A DNA stretch of 41,762 nt. Origin: Treponema sp. Lineage in GTDB: Bacteria; Spirochaetota; Spirochaetia; Treponematales; Treponemataceae. The position numbers and the translations under genes were made by a program. The number at the start of each line of letters is the position of its first letter. The stretch's first letter is position 1. The stretch lies in assembly GCA_024695475.1 (NCBI GenBank), contig JAILIC010000061.1:1-41762 (forward strand). Direction: 5' to 3'. Shown piece after piece: positions 15,220 through 25,189 of this stretch. The notes below the pieces were generated by a model, which was given only the letters and a program-made list of their open reading frames with translations, ran no database searches and was not told the origin of the DNA.

Positions 15220-15546
15220 TTATTTTTTACGGTATTTTTTTACCATAAGATAGAGAGATGTTAAGTCAGTACGCAATTCATGTATTTGTTGTAATACATC
15301 TGCATGTGTACTGACAATTTGTGTTTCTTCTAAAATACGATTGCGAGCTCCTTCAATAGAGTATTTTTGTTCGTATATAAGAAACTTCATGCGTTGAATC
15401 AAATCCACATCGCGTTGTGAATAACTACGACGACCTCCCAAGTCTTTTTTTGGAGCACTACCAGGAATAACGGTTTCCCAGTAGCGTAATATTGAGGCCT
15501 TTAGACCCGTAAGTTCTTCAACTTCGCCAATTGTGTATGATGCCAT
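15220..15546 (-). CDS. Short MerR-family regulator
   Basis: A 108-residue protein with the MerR winged HTH at its N-terminus: YTIGEVEELTGLKASILRYW (residues 4-23), then GGRRSYSQRDVDLIQRMKFL and KYSIEGARNRI. The C-terminal coiled coil is short (about residues 80-105) and lacks an effector domain. This resembles the small MerR proteins often found in housekeeping operons. The start codon follows the der stop with no gap, so expression is tied to der. The sequence does not show its target. Confidence 0.88.
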   Translation of the reverse strand: MASYTIGEVEELTGLKASILRYWETVIPGSAPKKDLGGRRSYSQRDVDLIQRMKFLIYEQKYSIEGARNRILEETQIVSTHADVLQQIHELRTDLTSLYLMVKKYRKK

Positions 15547-17031
15547 TTATTCCTTTTCCCGATTTTCCCATTTCTGGCGGCTTGCTTTTAACTCAAGCTG
15601 GACAGGAATTTTGTTGAAGCCTAAATCATCCCTGATACGATTTTTTAGATAGGTGACGTATGTTGCGGGGACACAATCAGGTCGGGTAGCAAAAATAAGG
15701 AATGACACAGGATTCATGCTGGTTTGTACCATATAGCGGATGTGGAAGTGCATGGTCTTTGTTGCTGGTGGTGGAAATTTGAACAACCAATCTTTTAATG
15801 CTGTATTGAGAGATGCTGTATCAATTTTCCTGTTCAGCTGTGTATACAGTTCGATGGCTGTATCCATTAGTTGTTTTATACCATCTCCATTTTTTGCTGA
15901 CAGTGGCAAAATGGGGGCCCAGTTCATCTGGCCAAACATGATTTTTATGTTTTCTTCTGCCTTCTTAAACGTTTTACGATCTTTGTCTTGTGTATCCCAT
16001 TTATTGAGTACAAAAATGATACCGCGTCCATGTTCAAATGCAAGTTGACAAATTTTTTTATCCTGCTCAGCAAGACCTTCCTGTGCGTCGATCATGAGAA
16101 ATACGATATCACAGTCATCTAAAGCTTTTATTGCACGATTTACCGAATAATACTCGACATTTTCTTTAACTTTTGCTTTACGTCTAATACCAGCAGTATC
16201 AAGAACAATAAAACTTTGATCGTTATATCTAAATGATCCTTCTACGACATCTCGCGTAGTACCTGCATAATCACTGACGATTGAGTCCTGGGTATGGGTA
16301 AGGCAATTTGATAATGTTGATTTACCTGTATTTGGCTTACCAAGGATAGCAATGCGAATTGGATTTTCTGGTTGTCCTTCGGTTACTGCACTAAAATCAA
16401 GGTGGTTAACAATGGCATTTGATAATTCTGAGATGTTGTCTCCATGATCTGCAGAAATAAACAGCAAATCTTGAAAACCATACTTCATAAAGTTGTAGGC
16501 TTCATCGATTTTTTTGCCACCTTCGGTTTTGTTGACTGCAGCGATTACTTTATTCCAATAAGGACGGAGCAGCTGGATAAACTCTTCATCTTCGCCAGTA
16601 ATTGTACCAGCTTCCATCAAAAATAGAATCAAGTCGGCACGTTTGAGCATTTCAAGAGATTTTTGTACAACAAGCTCGTCCATGACAGCTTCCATAGTAC
16701 CGATGTCTCTGTCTAGCTTAAAACCACCAGTATCCATGAGATGTACTGGGTGCCCTTCAATAAACGCTGTTGATTCTACAGGGTCTCTGGTAACACCAGG
16801 TGTTGGATCAACGATAGCAACGCGTTTTTTCATAAAACGGTTAAACAATGTTGATTTACCAACATTTGGACGTCCTGCTATAACAACAAGAGGTAGATTA
16901 AAATAGGTACGGTCAGAATAAATGTGCAACATATTCCCATTTTTTTGGAGAATATCGACACCGGTATCTGTAGTTTCTTGTACAAGCGCTTCTTTTGGCT
17001 TGTTAAAATCAGGTTTTTTCTTTTTAGGCAT
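15547..17031 (-). CDS. der: Ribosome-assembly GTPase Der (EngA)
   Basis: 494 residues with two tandem GTPase domains and a C-terminal KH-like domain, the Der layout, essential for 50S subunit maturation. G1 motifs GRPNVGKST (about residue 53) and GKPNTGKST (about 231); G3 DTGG and DTAG; second G4 NKWD. The first G4 reads NKTE where NKxD is usual, an Asp-to-Glu change in the base-recognition motif. About 45 extra residues precede the first GTPase domain. AGGGA lies 7 nt before the ATG. The gene follows ptsI by 16 nt and is probably cotranscribed with it. Confidence 0.95.
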   Translation of the reverse strand: MPKKKKPDFNKPKEALVQETTDTGVDILQKNGNMLHIYSDRTYFNLPLVVIAGRPNVGKSTLFNRFMKKRVAIVDPTPGVTRDPVESTAFIEGHPVHLMDTGGFKLDRDIGTMEAVMDELVVQKSLEMLKRADLILFLMEAGTITGEDEEFIQLLRPYWNKVIAAVNKTEGGKKIDEAYNFMKYGFQDLLFISADHGDNISELSNAIVNHLDFSAVTEGQPENPIRIAILGKPNTGKSTLSNCLTHTQDSIVSDYAGTTRDVVEGSFRYNDQSFIVLDTAGIRRKAKVKENVEYYSVNRAIKALDDCDIVFLMIDAQEGLAEQDKKICQLAFEHGRGIIFVLNKWDTQDKDRKTFKKAEENIKIMFGQMNWAPILPLSAKNGDGIKQLMDTAIELYTQLNRKIDTASLNTALKDWLFKFPPPATKTMHFHIRYMVQTSMNPVSFLIFATRPDCVPATYVTYLKNRIRDDLGFNKIPVQLELKASRQKWENREKE

Positions 17032-17047
17032 AAGTGTTTCCCTAAAA

Positions 17048-18751
17048 TTACAGGTTGTTAAGTGATTTGGCTGATATGGCCTGTAATTCCTTGATGGTAA
17101 AGCGAGAGAGCAGTTCCTTTACCATACAAATTTGTTTTGGACTCATACTCAAAGTGCGGATACCCATACCCGCAAGAACAAGAGCACTGTCACGACGGCT
17201 AGCCATTTCGCCACAAACAGAAACTGAAATTCCTGCTTCGGAACCACAGGTAAATGTAGTTTGTATTAAACGAAGAACGGCTAGATGAAATTCATTATAT
17301 AAATGAGACACAGCTGGGTTTTCACGATCTATACCGATAGTATACTGTGTCAAATCATTTGTTCCTAATGAAAAAAAGTCACATTCCTTTGCCAAACAGT
17401 CAGATGTTATGGCTGCGGCTGCAGTTTCAATCATAATACCAATTGGAACATCTTTTTTAAAGGGAATATTGTCTTTTTCTAATTCATTTTGAACTTCTTT
17501 TGCCAGTTTTTTGCACTGTTTTACTTGGTCCACGTTTGAAATAAGCGGGAGCAAGATCTTGAGGTTGCCATAGACGCTGGCTCGATATAATGCCCGCAGC
17601 TGTGTTTTAAATAACTGTGGATATGCAAGACTGAGTCGTACAGCGCGTAGCCCCATCAATGGATTTTTTTCAGCAAGAGAAGGAATTTCTATTGAATCAA
17701 TGAGCTTATCACCACCAGCATCCAATGTGCGGATGGTAACAGGCTTATTGTTCATGATTTCGAGAACATGTTTATACGCTTTAAACTGGGATTCTTCAGA
17801 AAAAACACTTTCTGATGTTTCTCCTACTGGTTTTGAAGTACTCATAAAGAGAAACTCAGTACGGAAAAGACCGATGCCAGCTGCGCCTTCTTTTATAGCA
17901 AGATCAGCTTCTTCAGGGGTGCCGATGTTAGCCATGATGTCAAATTCGGTACCATCTTTAGTGCGTCCTGATAGACCGCGGAACATATTTCGCGCTCTTT
18001 GGTGGCGATATTCTGCCTCGATTTTTATATCATAATCAGCGACGGTCTTGTCATCAGGAGATGCAATAACCACACCTGATTCACCATCGACAATGACTTT
18101 TTCGCCTGTGGTTATCTTATTGATGATATTATCCAGAGAAAATACCAACGGAATACCATAGTTGCGTGCAAGGATGGTAACATGGCTTGAAATACCACCT
18201 TCTGTCAATGCGAGACCAGCAATACGACGCTTTGACAGAACCATAGTATCTGAAGGGTTCATTGCTTGTGCAACAATGACTGCACCATCAGGAACTTGGG
18301 CAATCTTAAATGGATGAAAATCGAGCAGTTCATCAAGAACAAGACCAAAAATATCCCAGATATCTTTGGCTCGCTCTGTTAAGTATTCATTACCGGATAG
18401 TCGCAGACGTTCAGCATATTCATCTATCTTTTTGTTCAATATATATTCGATATTGTTTAGTTCTTTTTCAAAAGCCTTTTTTACTTCTCCGATAAATACA
18501 GAATCAGAGAGCATTACCAAATAGGTAGTAAAAATTTCAGACTGGACTTTATTTGATTGTACTGCATCAAGTTGTACTTGAATTTGATCAGATACTTTTT
18601 TTATTGCTTCTTCAAAACGTTTCCATCCAAGTTCTGTTTCAGAGGATAAAATTGATTTTTGAGGTATTATACGTTTTCCAGCATTTGGAATAACAAATGC
18701 TGTACCTGTAGCGATTCCATCTGAAGCAGATATACCATGGAAAGATTTCAT
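17048..18751 (-). CDS. ptsI: PTS enzyme I (phosphoenolpyruvate-protein phosphotransferase)
   Basis: 567 residues, normal for enzyme I. It transfers phosphate from PEP to HPr. The phosphorylated histidine is His190 in GGISSHVTILARN. The C-terminal PEP barrel shows GLFRTEFLFM, TLDAGGDK, FFSLGTNDLTQY and VCGEMASR with the catalytic Cys. No ptsH, ptsK or EII gene is in the window, so a sugar-transport or a regulatory role cannot be told apart. It is the first gene of ptsI-der-merR-Rsm22. Its ATG sits 7 nt after TATAAT with no Shine-Dalgarno site. Confidence 0.95.
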   Translation of the reverse strand: MKSFHGISASDGIATGTAFVIPNAGKRIIPQKSILSSETELGWKRFEEAIKKVSDQIQVQLDAVQSNKVQSEIFTTYLVMLSDSVFIGEVKKAFEKELNNIEYILNKKIDEYAERLRLSGNEYLTERAKDIWDIFGLVLDELLDFHPFKIAQVPDGAVIVAQAMNPSDTMVLSKRRIAGLALTEGGISSHVTILARNYGIPLVFSLDNIINKITTGEKVIVDGESGVVIASPDDKTVADYDIKIEAEYRHQRARNMFRGLSGRTKDGTEFDIMANIGTPEEADLAIKEGAAGIGLFRTEFLFMSTSKPVGETSESVFSEESQFKAYKHVLEIMNNKPVTIRTLDAGGDKLIDSIEIPSLAEKNPLMGLRAVRLSLAYPQLFKTQLRALYRASVYGNLKILLPLISNVDQVKQCKKLAKEVQNELEKDNIPFKKDVPIGIMIETAAAAITSDCLAKECDFFSLGTNDLTQYTIGIDRENPAVSHLYNEFHLAVLRLIQTTFTCGSEAGISVSVCGEMASRRDSALVLAGMGIRTLSMSPKQICMVKELLSRFTIKELQAISAKSLNNL

Positions 18752-18758
18752 TACCTAA

Positions 18759-18787
18759 ATTATAGCTAGGGGGATTTAAGCTGTCAA
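18759..18787 (-). promoter_or_regulatory. Consensus promoter of the ptsI operon, leaderless geometry
   Basis: Read on the minus strand: TTGACA, 17-nt spacer, TATAAT, 7 nt, ATG. Both hexamers are perfect matches to the sigma70 consensus and the expected transcript starts at about the start codon. Confidence 0.8.
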
Positions 18788-18845
18788 TTGAAAATGAATG
18801 GTTGTAATTAAGATTATTTATATTATTGTAATAGAAGGGAAGTAT

Positions 18846-18899
18846 ATGGCAGCTAAGACAGTGTATTGCCCTAGCTGCCAGTATAAACTTAGTTTTTAG
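18846..18899 (+). CDS. Candidate 17-residue CPxC peptide
   Basis: [17 protein letters not shown], preceded by GAAGGGAAG about 4 nt before the ATG. CPSC resembles the first knuckle of small zinc-ribbon proteins (MJ0042-type starts). The ORF overlaps the last codons of the convergent oligopeptide-binding gene and an inverted repeat. It may be a real small protein or the remnant start of a longer zinc-ribbon gene. Confidence 0.3.
   Translation: MAAKTVYCPSCQYKLSF
18847..18880. repeat. Inverted repeat downstream of oligopeptide-binding gene
   Basis: TGGCAGCTA and TAGCTGCCA, 9 bp, 16-nt loop. It is 9 nt past the stop codon of the minus-strand gene, so it may help end that transcript, but no U-run follows on either strand. 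Confidence 0.45.
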
Positions 18900-20547
18900 T
18901 AGTTTCTTTATATATTCGGTTGACTGCTACAGAGTGGAATGCAATACCTTTTACATTTGATTTAATCATATCAGCATTGGATTGCTGGTAAAGAGGATAT
19001 ATAACAGCGTCTCGGAGAATAATGCGTTCTGCTGCTTTCATTGCAGTCCAGCGTTCAGCAGGTTTTGTACACAGTGCACCATCGGTACAATCTGCTATGA
19101 TGGCATCATACTCTGGATTACTGTACTGTCCATAATTGTTTTCGTTACCAGTTATCCACATTCCTAAATAGGTCATTGGATCTGCATAGTCTGGTCCCCA
19201 TCGTGTAAGACCGATATCAAAGTTGCCTTTATGCATGGCTTCGCGGCGTTTACTCTTTGGTGAGATATTAAGCTCAATTGATAAATCTGGAAGATTAGTT
19301 TCGAGTTGGTTTTTGATATTTGTTGCTACAGCGATTTGTACTTCGTTATCATCAGCTACAAATACCAGTTTAAATGACTGCATACCAAGTTCTTGCTGAG
19401 CGGTTTTATAATAAGAGCGAGCTTTTTGTACATCAAAAGCACATAATTCAGGAAACTCCTGGAGATTTGGTGTAAAATCTTTTCCAGAAGAATTATAAGC
19501 AAAGTCAGATGGAATTGGTACATAGGTGGCAGGTGATCCATCTTTAACAACATCATTTACAATTTGCTCACGATCGATGGCATGTGTAAGAGCGAGTCGG
19601 AAATTTAAATTAGCCAAGTATGGATTTTGAGTATTTGGTGCGACATACCAAAGATATCCGGAACCAATGTTCTTAAACTCTGATGAGTTTTTTGCCTGTG
19701 CAACCTGATCTCCTGAAAGCTGTATGATATCCAGCGTTCCGCTGTTATACTTATTGAGTGCATCAAGGCTGTTATCGATGACGCTATAATTGATACCACC
19801 GAGCGAAATCTTGTTTGCATCATAATATGTTGGGTTTTTTACTAACTTTATGGATTTTGAACCGGGAGAGAACTCAGTTAATATAAAAGCTCCATTTGAC
19901 AAGATGGTATCAGCACTTGTTGCAAATGAATCACCACACTTATTATAAAATTTCTCATTGATTGGGTAAAAGGTGCAGAAATACAACAATTGATCAAAAT
20001 AGGAAACTGGCACCGTAAGTTGTACTTCAAGCGTTTTATCATCAATGGCTCGGACGCCCAATTGATTTGGTTCCATTTTACCAGACGCAATAGCAACTGC
20101 ATTTTTAATTTGTGCGATATCACTTATCATGTATGAATACTCAGAGGCTGTAGCAGGATCAATGGCACGTTGCCATGCAAATACAAAGTCGTGGGCGGTA
20201 ACTGGGTCTCCATTTGACCAATAGGCATCGTCACGTAGTTCAAAGGTGTATGTTAATCCATCATCAGATATTGTTTCTGATTTAGCAATGGCATTGGCAA
20301 CAGAACCGTCTGGGGCCATTTGTTTTAACCCATCGGTAATGTCAGCAATAATTTCGAAGGAAGTTCCATCCATAGCGATCTGAGGATCTACACTTTCAAT
20401 AATGTTATTAATCATAACATTCAGTACTTTTCCTGAGACCTTACTCGTATCAGCGACGGGACCGCGATTAGCTGTAGAGTTTTTATCTTTTTGACAACCA
20501 AAGAGTGTTACAGTCAAAAAAGACATGATAATAAATAAAACTTTCAT
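18889..20547 (-). CDS. Oligopeptide ABC transporter substrate-binding lipoprotein (OppA family)
   Basis: 552 residues from the ATG at 20547. This start was chosen because it gives an N-terminus [20 protein letters not shown] with a lipobox Cys at residue 18, and because a promoter is placed 7 nt upstream. The mature protein has the SBP family 5 signature ([20 protein letters not shown]), YSYMISDI, and a C-terminal [15 protein letters not shown], which point to peptide binding. It would be anchored at the cytoplasmic membrane surface. No permease or ATPase gene is adjacent, so it must share a transporter encoded elsewhere. It is divergent from a chemoreceptor gene, and the two promoters lie within 75 bp of each other. 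Confidence 0.9.
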   Translation of the reverse strand: MKVLFIIMSFLTVTLFGCQKDKNSTANRGPVADTSKVSGKVLNVMINNIIESVDPQIAMDGTSFEIIADITDGLKQMAPDGSVANAIAKSETISDDGLTYTFELRDDAYWSNGDPVTAHDFVFAWQRAIDPATASEYSYMISDIAQIKNAVAIASGKMEPNQLGVRAIDDKTLEVQLTVPVSYFDQLLYFCTFYPINEKFYNKCGDSFATSADTILSNGAFILTEFSPGSKSIKLVKNPTYYDANKISLGGINYSVIDNSLDALNKYNSGTLDIIQLSGDQVAQAKNSSEFKNIGSGYLWYVAPNTQNPYLANLNFRLALTHAIDREQIVNDVVKDGSPATYVPIPSDFAYNSSGKDFTPNLQEFPELCAFDVQKARSYYKTAQQELGMQSFKLVFVADDNEVQIAVATNIKNQLETNLPDLSIELNISPKSKRREAMHKGNFDIGLTRWGPDYADPMTYLGMWITGNENNYGQYSNPEYDAIIADCTDGALCTKPAERWTAMKAAERIILRDAVIYPLYQQSNADMIKSNVKGIAFHSVAVNRIYKETTKN

Positions 20548-20554
20548 ATACCCC

Positions 20555-20583
20555 ATTATTAGGGATTTTATTGATTTTTGCAA
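20555..20583 (-). promoter_or_regulatory. Promoter of oligopeptide-binding gene, leaderless geometry
   Basis: Minus strand: TTGCAA, 17-nt spacer, AATAAT, 7 nt, ATG at 20547. The 7-nt gap includes GGGG, which could also act as a very close ribosome-binding site. Confidence 0.5.
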
Positions 20584-20600
20584 CAAATAATAAATTAATA

Positions 20601-20629
20601 TTGAAAATTACCAAATCCCGTGATATAAA
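20601..20629 (+). promoter_or_regulatory. Promoter of chemoreceptor gene 1, leaderless geometry
   Basis: TTGAAA, 17-nt spacer, TATAAA, 7 nt, ATG at 20637. Only a weak AGAAG lies between the -10 box and the start. Confidence 0.6.
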
Positions 20630-20636
20630 AGAAGAT

Positions 20637-22757
20637 ATGGATGAACAAGTAACTACTACTAATAAAGATGAAAAGACAAAAAAATATGGAAGCATGGCTA
20701 TTCAGTTTTGCTTTGTCTTTTTTATTGGATTGACTCTTTTACTTGCAGCACAGATACTGTTAATTGTATCAAATGCTCGTAAATCTACGCGTCAAGATTA
20801 TTCTTCATTCTGTGAAAAAATAGTTCAAGAAGATGCCGGTAAAATTGGCTACTGGAATGAAGTACTTGTTAATGATATGAGAATTTATTCTGATTCTGAT
20901 ATCGTCAAAGAAGGAAATTTAGACTCTATCATAAAATGGATGGAAGCTCATGAATCTATCCGTAATCCTTTGTTTAATTATATTATGTTCTGTACACCTG
21001 ATGGGGTTGGACATATGAGTAGTGGTGGTACTATTACCGTCATTTCTAAAAACTTTTACCGAGCCATTATGCAAAATCATCAGGAAACATTTGTCTCAAA
21101 CATTGATTTTCAGACTGATGGATCTGTTTGCTATTATATTGCCCGACCTGCAAAAGATGCACGTGGTAAGCTCATTGGTGTATTTGCTGGTGCCGTTAAG
21201 CTTGATGAAATCGAAGCTATGCTTAAACAGCTTACACTTGGTAAAAATGGGTATGCTATGCTTGCAGGCAGTGATGGTGTTATGATAGCCCGTCCTCAAG
21301 GGCAGGATAAATATTTTGACATGTTCTATAGCGATAAAGCAGGTTTTAAAGGCTTTAAAGAAATTGCAGAACAGACAACAAAAGGTGGTCATGGAGAAGG
21401 ATATATGCGTGAGCCATCTGGAGCAATGAGATTTGTGTCGTATACTCCTGTAGAAGGCACTCCATGGTCAGCAATGCTCAGTGTTCCTGTTTCTCAAATT
21501 AATGAATCCGGAAATAAGCTGATGGGTATTATCATCACCATTAGTATTTGTATTGGTGTTATCATGGTTTTGCTCAGCGGCTTGTTCTTGGTTATTGCAT
21601 TGAAGCCTCTTGGTATATTGCAGGCTAACATTCATGAAATTGCAGAAGGTGAAGCCGATTTGACCAAGGAACTGAATGTTAAGAGCAACAACGAGATAGG
21701 TGCTCTGGTAGACGGCTTTAACAGCTTTGTTTCAAAGTTACGCATGATAGTTGGCGGAGTCAAAGATACCAAAGAAGAATTGAGTATTGTTAATCAGGAT
21801 TTGCTTGCTCGTATTGAAGAAAATGGTGGAGCAATCAATGATATTATTTCTGATTTGTCGGATATTGACTCTCAAATTCAAAACCAGTCAGCAAGTGTTA
21901 GTGAAACTGCAGGTGCGGTGGAAGAAATATCAAAGAACATCGAATCTCTAGAACGCATGATCGAAACACAATCAAGTGGTGTAACCGAAGCTTCTGCTGC
22001 TGTTGAAGAAATGATCGGAAATATTGGTAGTGTTAATCAATCTGTCGGTCACATGGCAATGGCTTTTGAAAGCCTGACTCAAAAGGCTCAGGAAGGTATT
22101 TCTCGTCAGCAGGATGTTAATGAACGTATATTGCAGATTGAGGAACAGTCAAAGACACTTCAAGATGCAAACAAGACAATTTCTGCAATTGCTAGCCAGA
22201 CTAACTTGCTTGCAATGAATGCTGCTATTGAAGCAGCTCATGCTGGAGATGCAGGACGAGGTTTTAGTGTTGTAGCTGATGAGATACGTAAACTTTCAGA
22301 GACTTCTTCTGCACAATCTAAAACTATCAAAAATGAGCTTAAGAAAATCCAAGACTCTATTGCCTCTGTTGTTAATGCTTCTCAGGCTTCAAGTCAGTCA
22401 TTTGCTGAGGTATCAGATAACATTCATGCAACAGATTCTCTGGTTATGCAAATTAAGAGCGCTATGGAAGAACAGCAGGAGGGTTCTAAGCAGATAGGTG
22501 AAGCACTTAAACAAATGAACGACAATACTGTTGAAGTACGTACCGCCTCAAAAGAAATGGCAGAGGGTAATAAGCAGATATTGGGTGAAGTTAATCATTT
22601 GCGTGAAACTACTGCAGTTATAAAGGATAGCATGCAGGAAATTTCACAGAGTGCTGATAAGATTAAAACCACCAGTGGTGCTTTGTCTGAGATCTCGGTT
22701 ACGGTTAGATCTTCTGTTGAACAAATCGGTAGCCAGATAGACTTGTTTACAGTCTAA
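20637..22757 (+). CDS. Methyl-accepting chemotaxis protein (Cache sensor)
   Basis: 706 residues from the ATG at 20637, chosen over an upstream in-frame TTG because a promoter overlaps that stretch. Layout: cytoplasmic tail, membrane segment about 20-45, a large periplasmic Cache-type domain (about 50-290, with [20 protein letters not shown]), membrane segment about 293-320, HAMP about 321-375, then the coiled-coil signalling domain with the invariant tip near residues 517-540 ([18 protein letters not shown]). It binds an extracellular ligand and controls CheA. No CheR-docking pentapeptide is visible at the C-terminus. Proximity to the peptide-binding gene suggests, but does not prove, a peptide or amino-acid ligand. 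Confidence 0.93.
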   Translation: MDEQVTTTNKDEKTKKYGSMAIQFCFVFFIGLTLLLAAQILLIVSNARKSTRQDYSSFCEKIVQEDAGKIGYWNEVLVNDMRIYSDSDIVKEGNLDSIIKWMEAHESIRNPLFNYIMFCTPDGVGHMSSGGTITVISKNFYRAIMQNHQETFVSNIDFQTDGSVCYYIARPAKDARGKLIGVFAGAVKLDEIEAMLKQLTLGKNGYAMLAGSDGVMIARPQGQDKYFDMFYSDKAGFKGFKEIAEQTTKGGHGEGYMREPSGAMRFVSYTPVEGTPWSAMLSVPVSQINESGNKLMGIIITISICIGVIMVLLSGLFLVIALKPLGILQANIHEIAEGEADLTKELNVKSNNEIGALVDGFNSFVSKLRMIVGGVKDTKEELSIVNQDLLARIEENGGAINDIISDLSDIDSQIQNQSASVSETAGAVEEISKNIESLERMIETQSSGVTEASAAVEEMIGNIGSVNQSVGHMAMAFESLTQKAQEGISRQQDVNERILQIEEQSKTLQDANKTISAIASQTNLLAMNAAIEAAHAGDAGRGFSVVADEIRKLSETSSAQSKTIKNELKKIQDSIASVVNASQASSQSFAEVSDNIHATDSLVMQIKSAMEEQQEGSKQIGEALKQMNDNTVEVRTASKEMAEGNKQILGEVNHLRETTAVIKDSMQEISQSADKIKTTSGALSEISVTVRSSVEQIGSQIDLFTV

Positions 22758-22773
22758 TGCTAGACTGCTAGTT

Positions 22774-23010
22774 GTGACACGAGAAGAATTTAAAAGTATT
22801 ATAGAAGTACGTCGTGATTTTGATTTTTCATTTCGCGGCAAACGGTATATGATTAATGCAAAAAAACTTTCGTCAGGAGAGTTTGAGATTAGTTTTGGGG
22901 AAGAATATGCTTCTCCTGTTGTCTATGATTCGTTTCTCCATTTAATGGCGGAAGCGCAGATAGAAAAAATAATGCTATCAGATGCATTAGTTGATATTGT
23001 AGTAGGATAG
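22774..23010 (+). CDS. Small conserved-looking protein of unknown function
   Basis: 78 residues from a GTG 16 nt after the chemoreceptor stop, probably cotranscribed with it. The sequence is strand-rich and acidic (DFDFSFRGKRYMINAKKLSS, EFEISFGEEYASPVVYDSFL) with a helical end. I recognise no family. There is no Shine-Dalgarno site before the GTG; an in-frame terminator-bounded position and codon use like its neighbours support a real gene. A strong terminator follows 26 nt downstream. Confidence 0.55.
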   Translation: MTREEFKSIIEVRRDFDFSFRGKRYMINAKKLSSGEFEISFGEEYASPVVYDSFLHLMAEAQIEKIMLSDALVDIVVG

Positions 23011-23035
23011 TTTATTTTTTAAGCTTTCTCTAAAA

Positions 23036-23073
23036 ACGAAGGCCCCTTGGAGTATTTCCAAGGGGCCTTTTGT
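23036..23073. terminator. Bidirectional terminator
   Basis: AAGGCCCCTTGG and CCAAGGGGCCTT form a 12-bp stem with a 7-nt loop, with T-runs on both strands. It ends the chemoreceptor unit (rightward) and htpG (leftward). Confidence 0.9.
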
Positions 23074-23108
23074 TATGTATGGCTCATGAGCCAGATTTGT
23101 ATGTGGAT

Positions 23109-25079
23109 TTATTTACTCAACAGATTGTTGAGATGCTTTACAAACTCAATAGGATTTTTAAGTTCTGCACCACTTACCAGCAAAGCCTGATCAAGCAAAA
23201 CATTTGAAACATCTTCGATAAAGGCATCATCAGTACTTTCCTTGAGTTTTGTTACAAGTGGGTGATCACCATTTACTTCAAGGATAGGCTTAACTTCGCT
23301 GATACCATTCTGTCCCATAGCACGCATCATACGTTCCATCTGGAGTGATGGATCGTTTTCATCTACAACGATACAAGAAGGGCTGTCAGAAAGGCGTTTA
23401 CTCAGTTTTACTTCTTTTACCTTATCACCAAGAGCTTTTTTAATCTTGTCAGTAACAGGTTTAAGTTCCTTTTCTTTCTTTTCGGCTTCTTTTTTATCTA
23501 CACCAAGCTCTTCATCGCTACCTGCTCTGTTGACAGCTTTAAGCTCAAAGTCCTTATACTTGCCATAAGATGGGATGACGATGTCATCGATGTCATCAGC
23601 CATGATAAGAACTTCAAAACCTTTATTCTTGTAAGCTTCAAGAAGAGGGTTCATGCGAAGATTTTCTTCATCTGTACCGGTGATGTAGTAGATAGCCTTC
23701 TGATCTGGCTTCATGCGCTGTACATAATCTGCAAAACTGGTCCAGTTATCATCACCAGTACCGCTTGCATCAGTGCTCTTAAAGCGTACGATATCAGCGA
23801 TTTCATCTCGGTTAGCATAGTCAGAATATAAACCTTCCTTCATAGGGCGGTTAAACGCTTTGACAAACTTGCTCCATTTTTCGATGGCTTTCTTTTCATC
23901 ATCTGATGGTTTTTCACTCTTACGAGCCTTGTCTGCAGCCTCGCCCATCTTTTTAAACTCACCAAGTAATTTCTTTACAGATTGAGTTCTAATTGTTTCA
24001 AGAATACGGTTCTGCTGTAAAATCTCACGGCTGACATTAAGAGGCAAGTCTTCACTGTCGATAATACCGCGTACAAAGCGCAAATAAGCTGGCAACAACT
24101 CTCGGTCATCATCGGTGATAAATACACGTTTAACGTACAGTTTTACGCCACTCTTATAATCTGCCTGATACATATCAAAAGGAGCCTGTTGAGGAATAAA
24201 GAACAATGTAGTGTATTCCTGAGTGCCTTCTGCATGGGTATGGATATAAGACAATGGATCATTGCTGTCGTGACTAAATGTTTTGTAGAACTCGTTATAG
24301 TCAGCAGCTTTAAGCTCGCTCTTGTTACGTTTCCACAATGCACTTGCACTGTTAACCTGATCTACTTTATTTTCGCTGCCAGTAGTATTTCCTTTATCGT
24401 CGTATTTATTCTGTACGTAATGCAGATAAATAGGGAATGCGATATGATCACTATATTTTCTGATCAGCTCTTCAATCTTCCAGCGACTTGCATATTCTTT
24501 GCTGTCATCGTTAAGATGCATCTGAATAGCAGAACCTGTTGTTTCAGCTTTATCAAAGCCATACAACTTTGCTATATCGCTGTCTGTAGCAATTTCTTCA
24601 ATTTCGTAAGAATTGGTACCGTCACTTGTCCAGTGCCATACTTTACCATCTCCGCCAGCTTTACGGGTATAGACATCGATTTTTTTTGCTGCCATAAATG
24701 CAGAATAAAAACCAACACCAAATTGACCGATAAGTGCAGAGTCTTTAGCACCTTCGTTGCCGAGTTTTTCAAGGAATGCTTTTGTTCCTGAGCGGGCGAT
24801 AGTACCTAAGTTGTCAGTAAGATCCTGCTCGTTCATACCGATACCTGTATCTTGTACAGTAAGGATAGAATCCTTTTCATCAAAAGTGATATCGATACGA
24901 GGGCTAAATGTTATGTTTTTGTATGCATCATCAGATACGGTAAGGTATTTGAGTTTGTCCAAGGCATCAGAAGCGTTGGAAACGATTTCGCGCAAAAAGA
25001 TGTCTTTGTTAGAATACATTGAATGGATAATAAGTTTTAGAAGTTGGTTTACTTCTGTTTGAAACTGATATGTTGCCAT
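23109..25079 (-). CDS. htpG: Chaperone HtpG (Hsp90)
   Basis: 656 residues. The N-terminal ATPase domain shows IFLREIVSNASDALDKLKYL, DTGIGMNEQDL and GQFGVGFYSAFM, the Bergerat-fold motifs of Hsp90. The middle domain has FIPQQAPFDMY and RGIIDSEDLPLNVSREILQQ, and the C-terminal dimerisation domain ends near LLDQALLVSG. It is a cytoplasmic ATP-dependent chaperone. An AGGAG site lies 11 nt before the ATG and TATAAT lies about 28 nt upstream, so this gene has a conventional leader, unlike many neighbours. No CIRCE element is visible. Confidence 0.97.
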   Translation of the reverse strand: MATYQFQTEVNQLLKLIIHSMYSNKDIFLREIVSNASDALDKLKYLTVSDDAYKNITFSPRIDITFDEKDSILTVQDTGIGMNEQDLTDNLGTIARSGTKAFLEKLGNEGAKDSALIGQFGVGFYSAFMAAKKIDVYTRKAGGDGKVWHWTSDGTNSYEIEEIATDSDIAKLYGFDKAETTGSAIQMHLNDDSKEYASRWKIEELIRKYSDHIAFPIYLHYVQNKYDDKGNTTGSENKVDQVNSASALWKRNKSELKAADYNEFYKTFSHDSNDPLSYIHTHAEGTQEYTTLFFIPQQAPFDMYQADYKSGVKLYVKRVFITDDDRELLPAYLRFVRGIIDSEDLPLNVSREILQQNRILETIRTQSVKKLLGEFKKMGEAADKARKSEKPSDDEKKAIEKWSKFVKAFNRPMKEGLYSDYANRDEIADIVRFKSTDASGTGDDNWTSFADYVQRMKPDQKAIYYITGTDEENLRMNPLLEAYKNKGFEVLIMADDIDDIVIPSYGKYKDFELKAVNRAGSDEELGVDKKEAEKKEKELKPVTDKIKKALGDKVKEVKLSKRLSDSPSCIVVDENDPSLQMERMMRAMGQNGISEVKPILEVNGDHPLVTKLKESTDDAFIEDVSNVLLDQALLVSGAELKNPIEFVKHLNNLLSK

Positions 25080-25189
25080 TATTGTTATAACTCCTATGTA
25101 TTATACATAAAGGTACTAATAAAAACGGGGTGTCGGCAATAAAAAACGCTTTGTATAAATGTCGATAACCCGTTTGGTGATGTACTATC

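Noticed and set aside
24189-24791. 200-residue plus-strand frame opposite htpG.
   Set aside because: Lies wholly inside htpG on the other strand, no family, no ribosome-binding site.
25080-25189. CIRCE or other heat-shock operator before htpG.
   Set aside because: No TTAGCACTC/GAGTGCTAA inverted repeat present; only a TATAAT-like box is visible.
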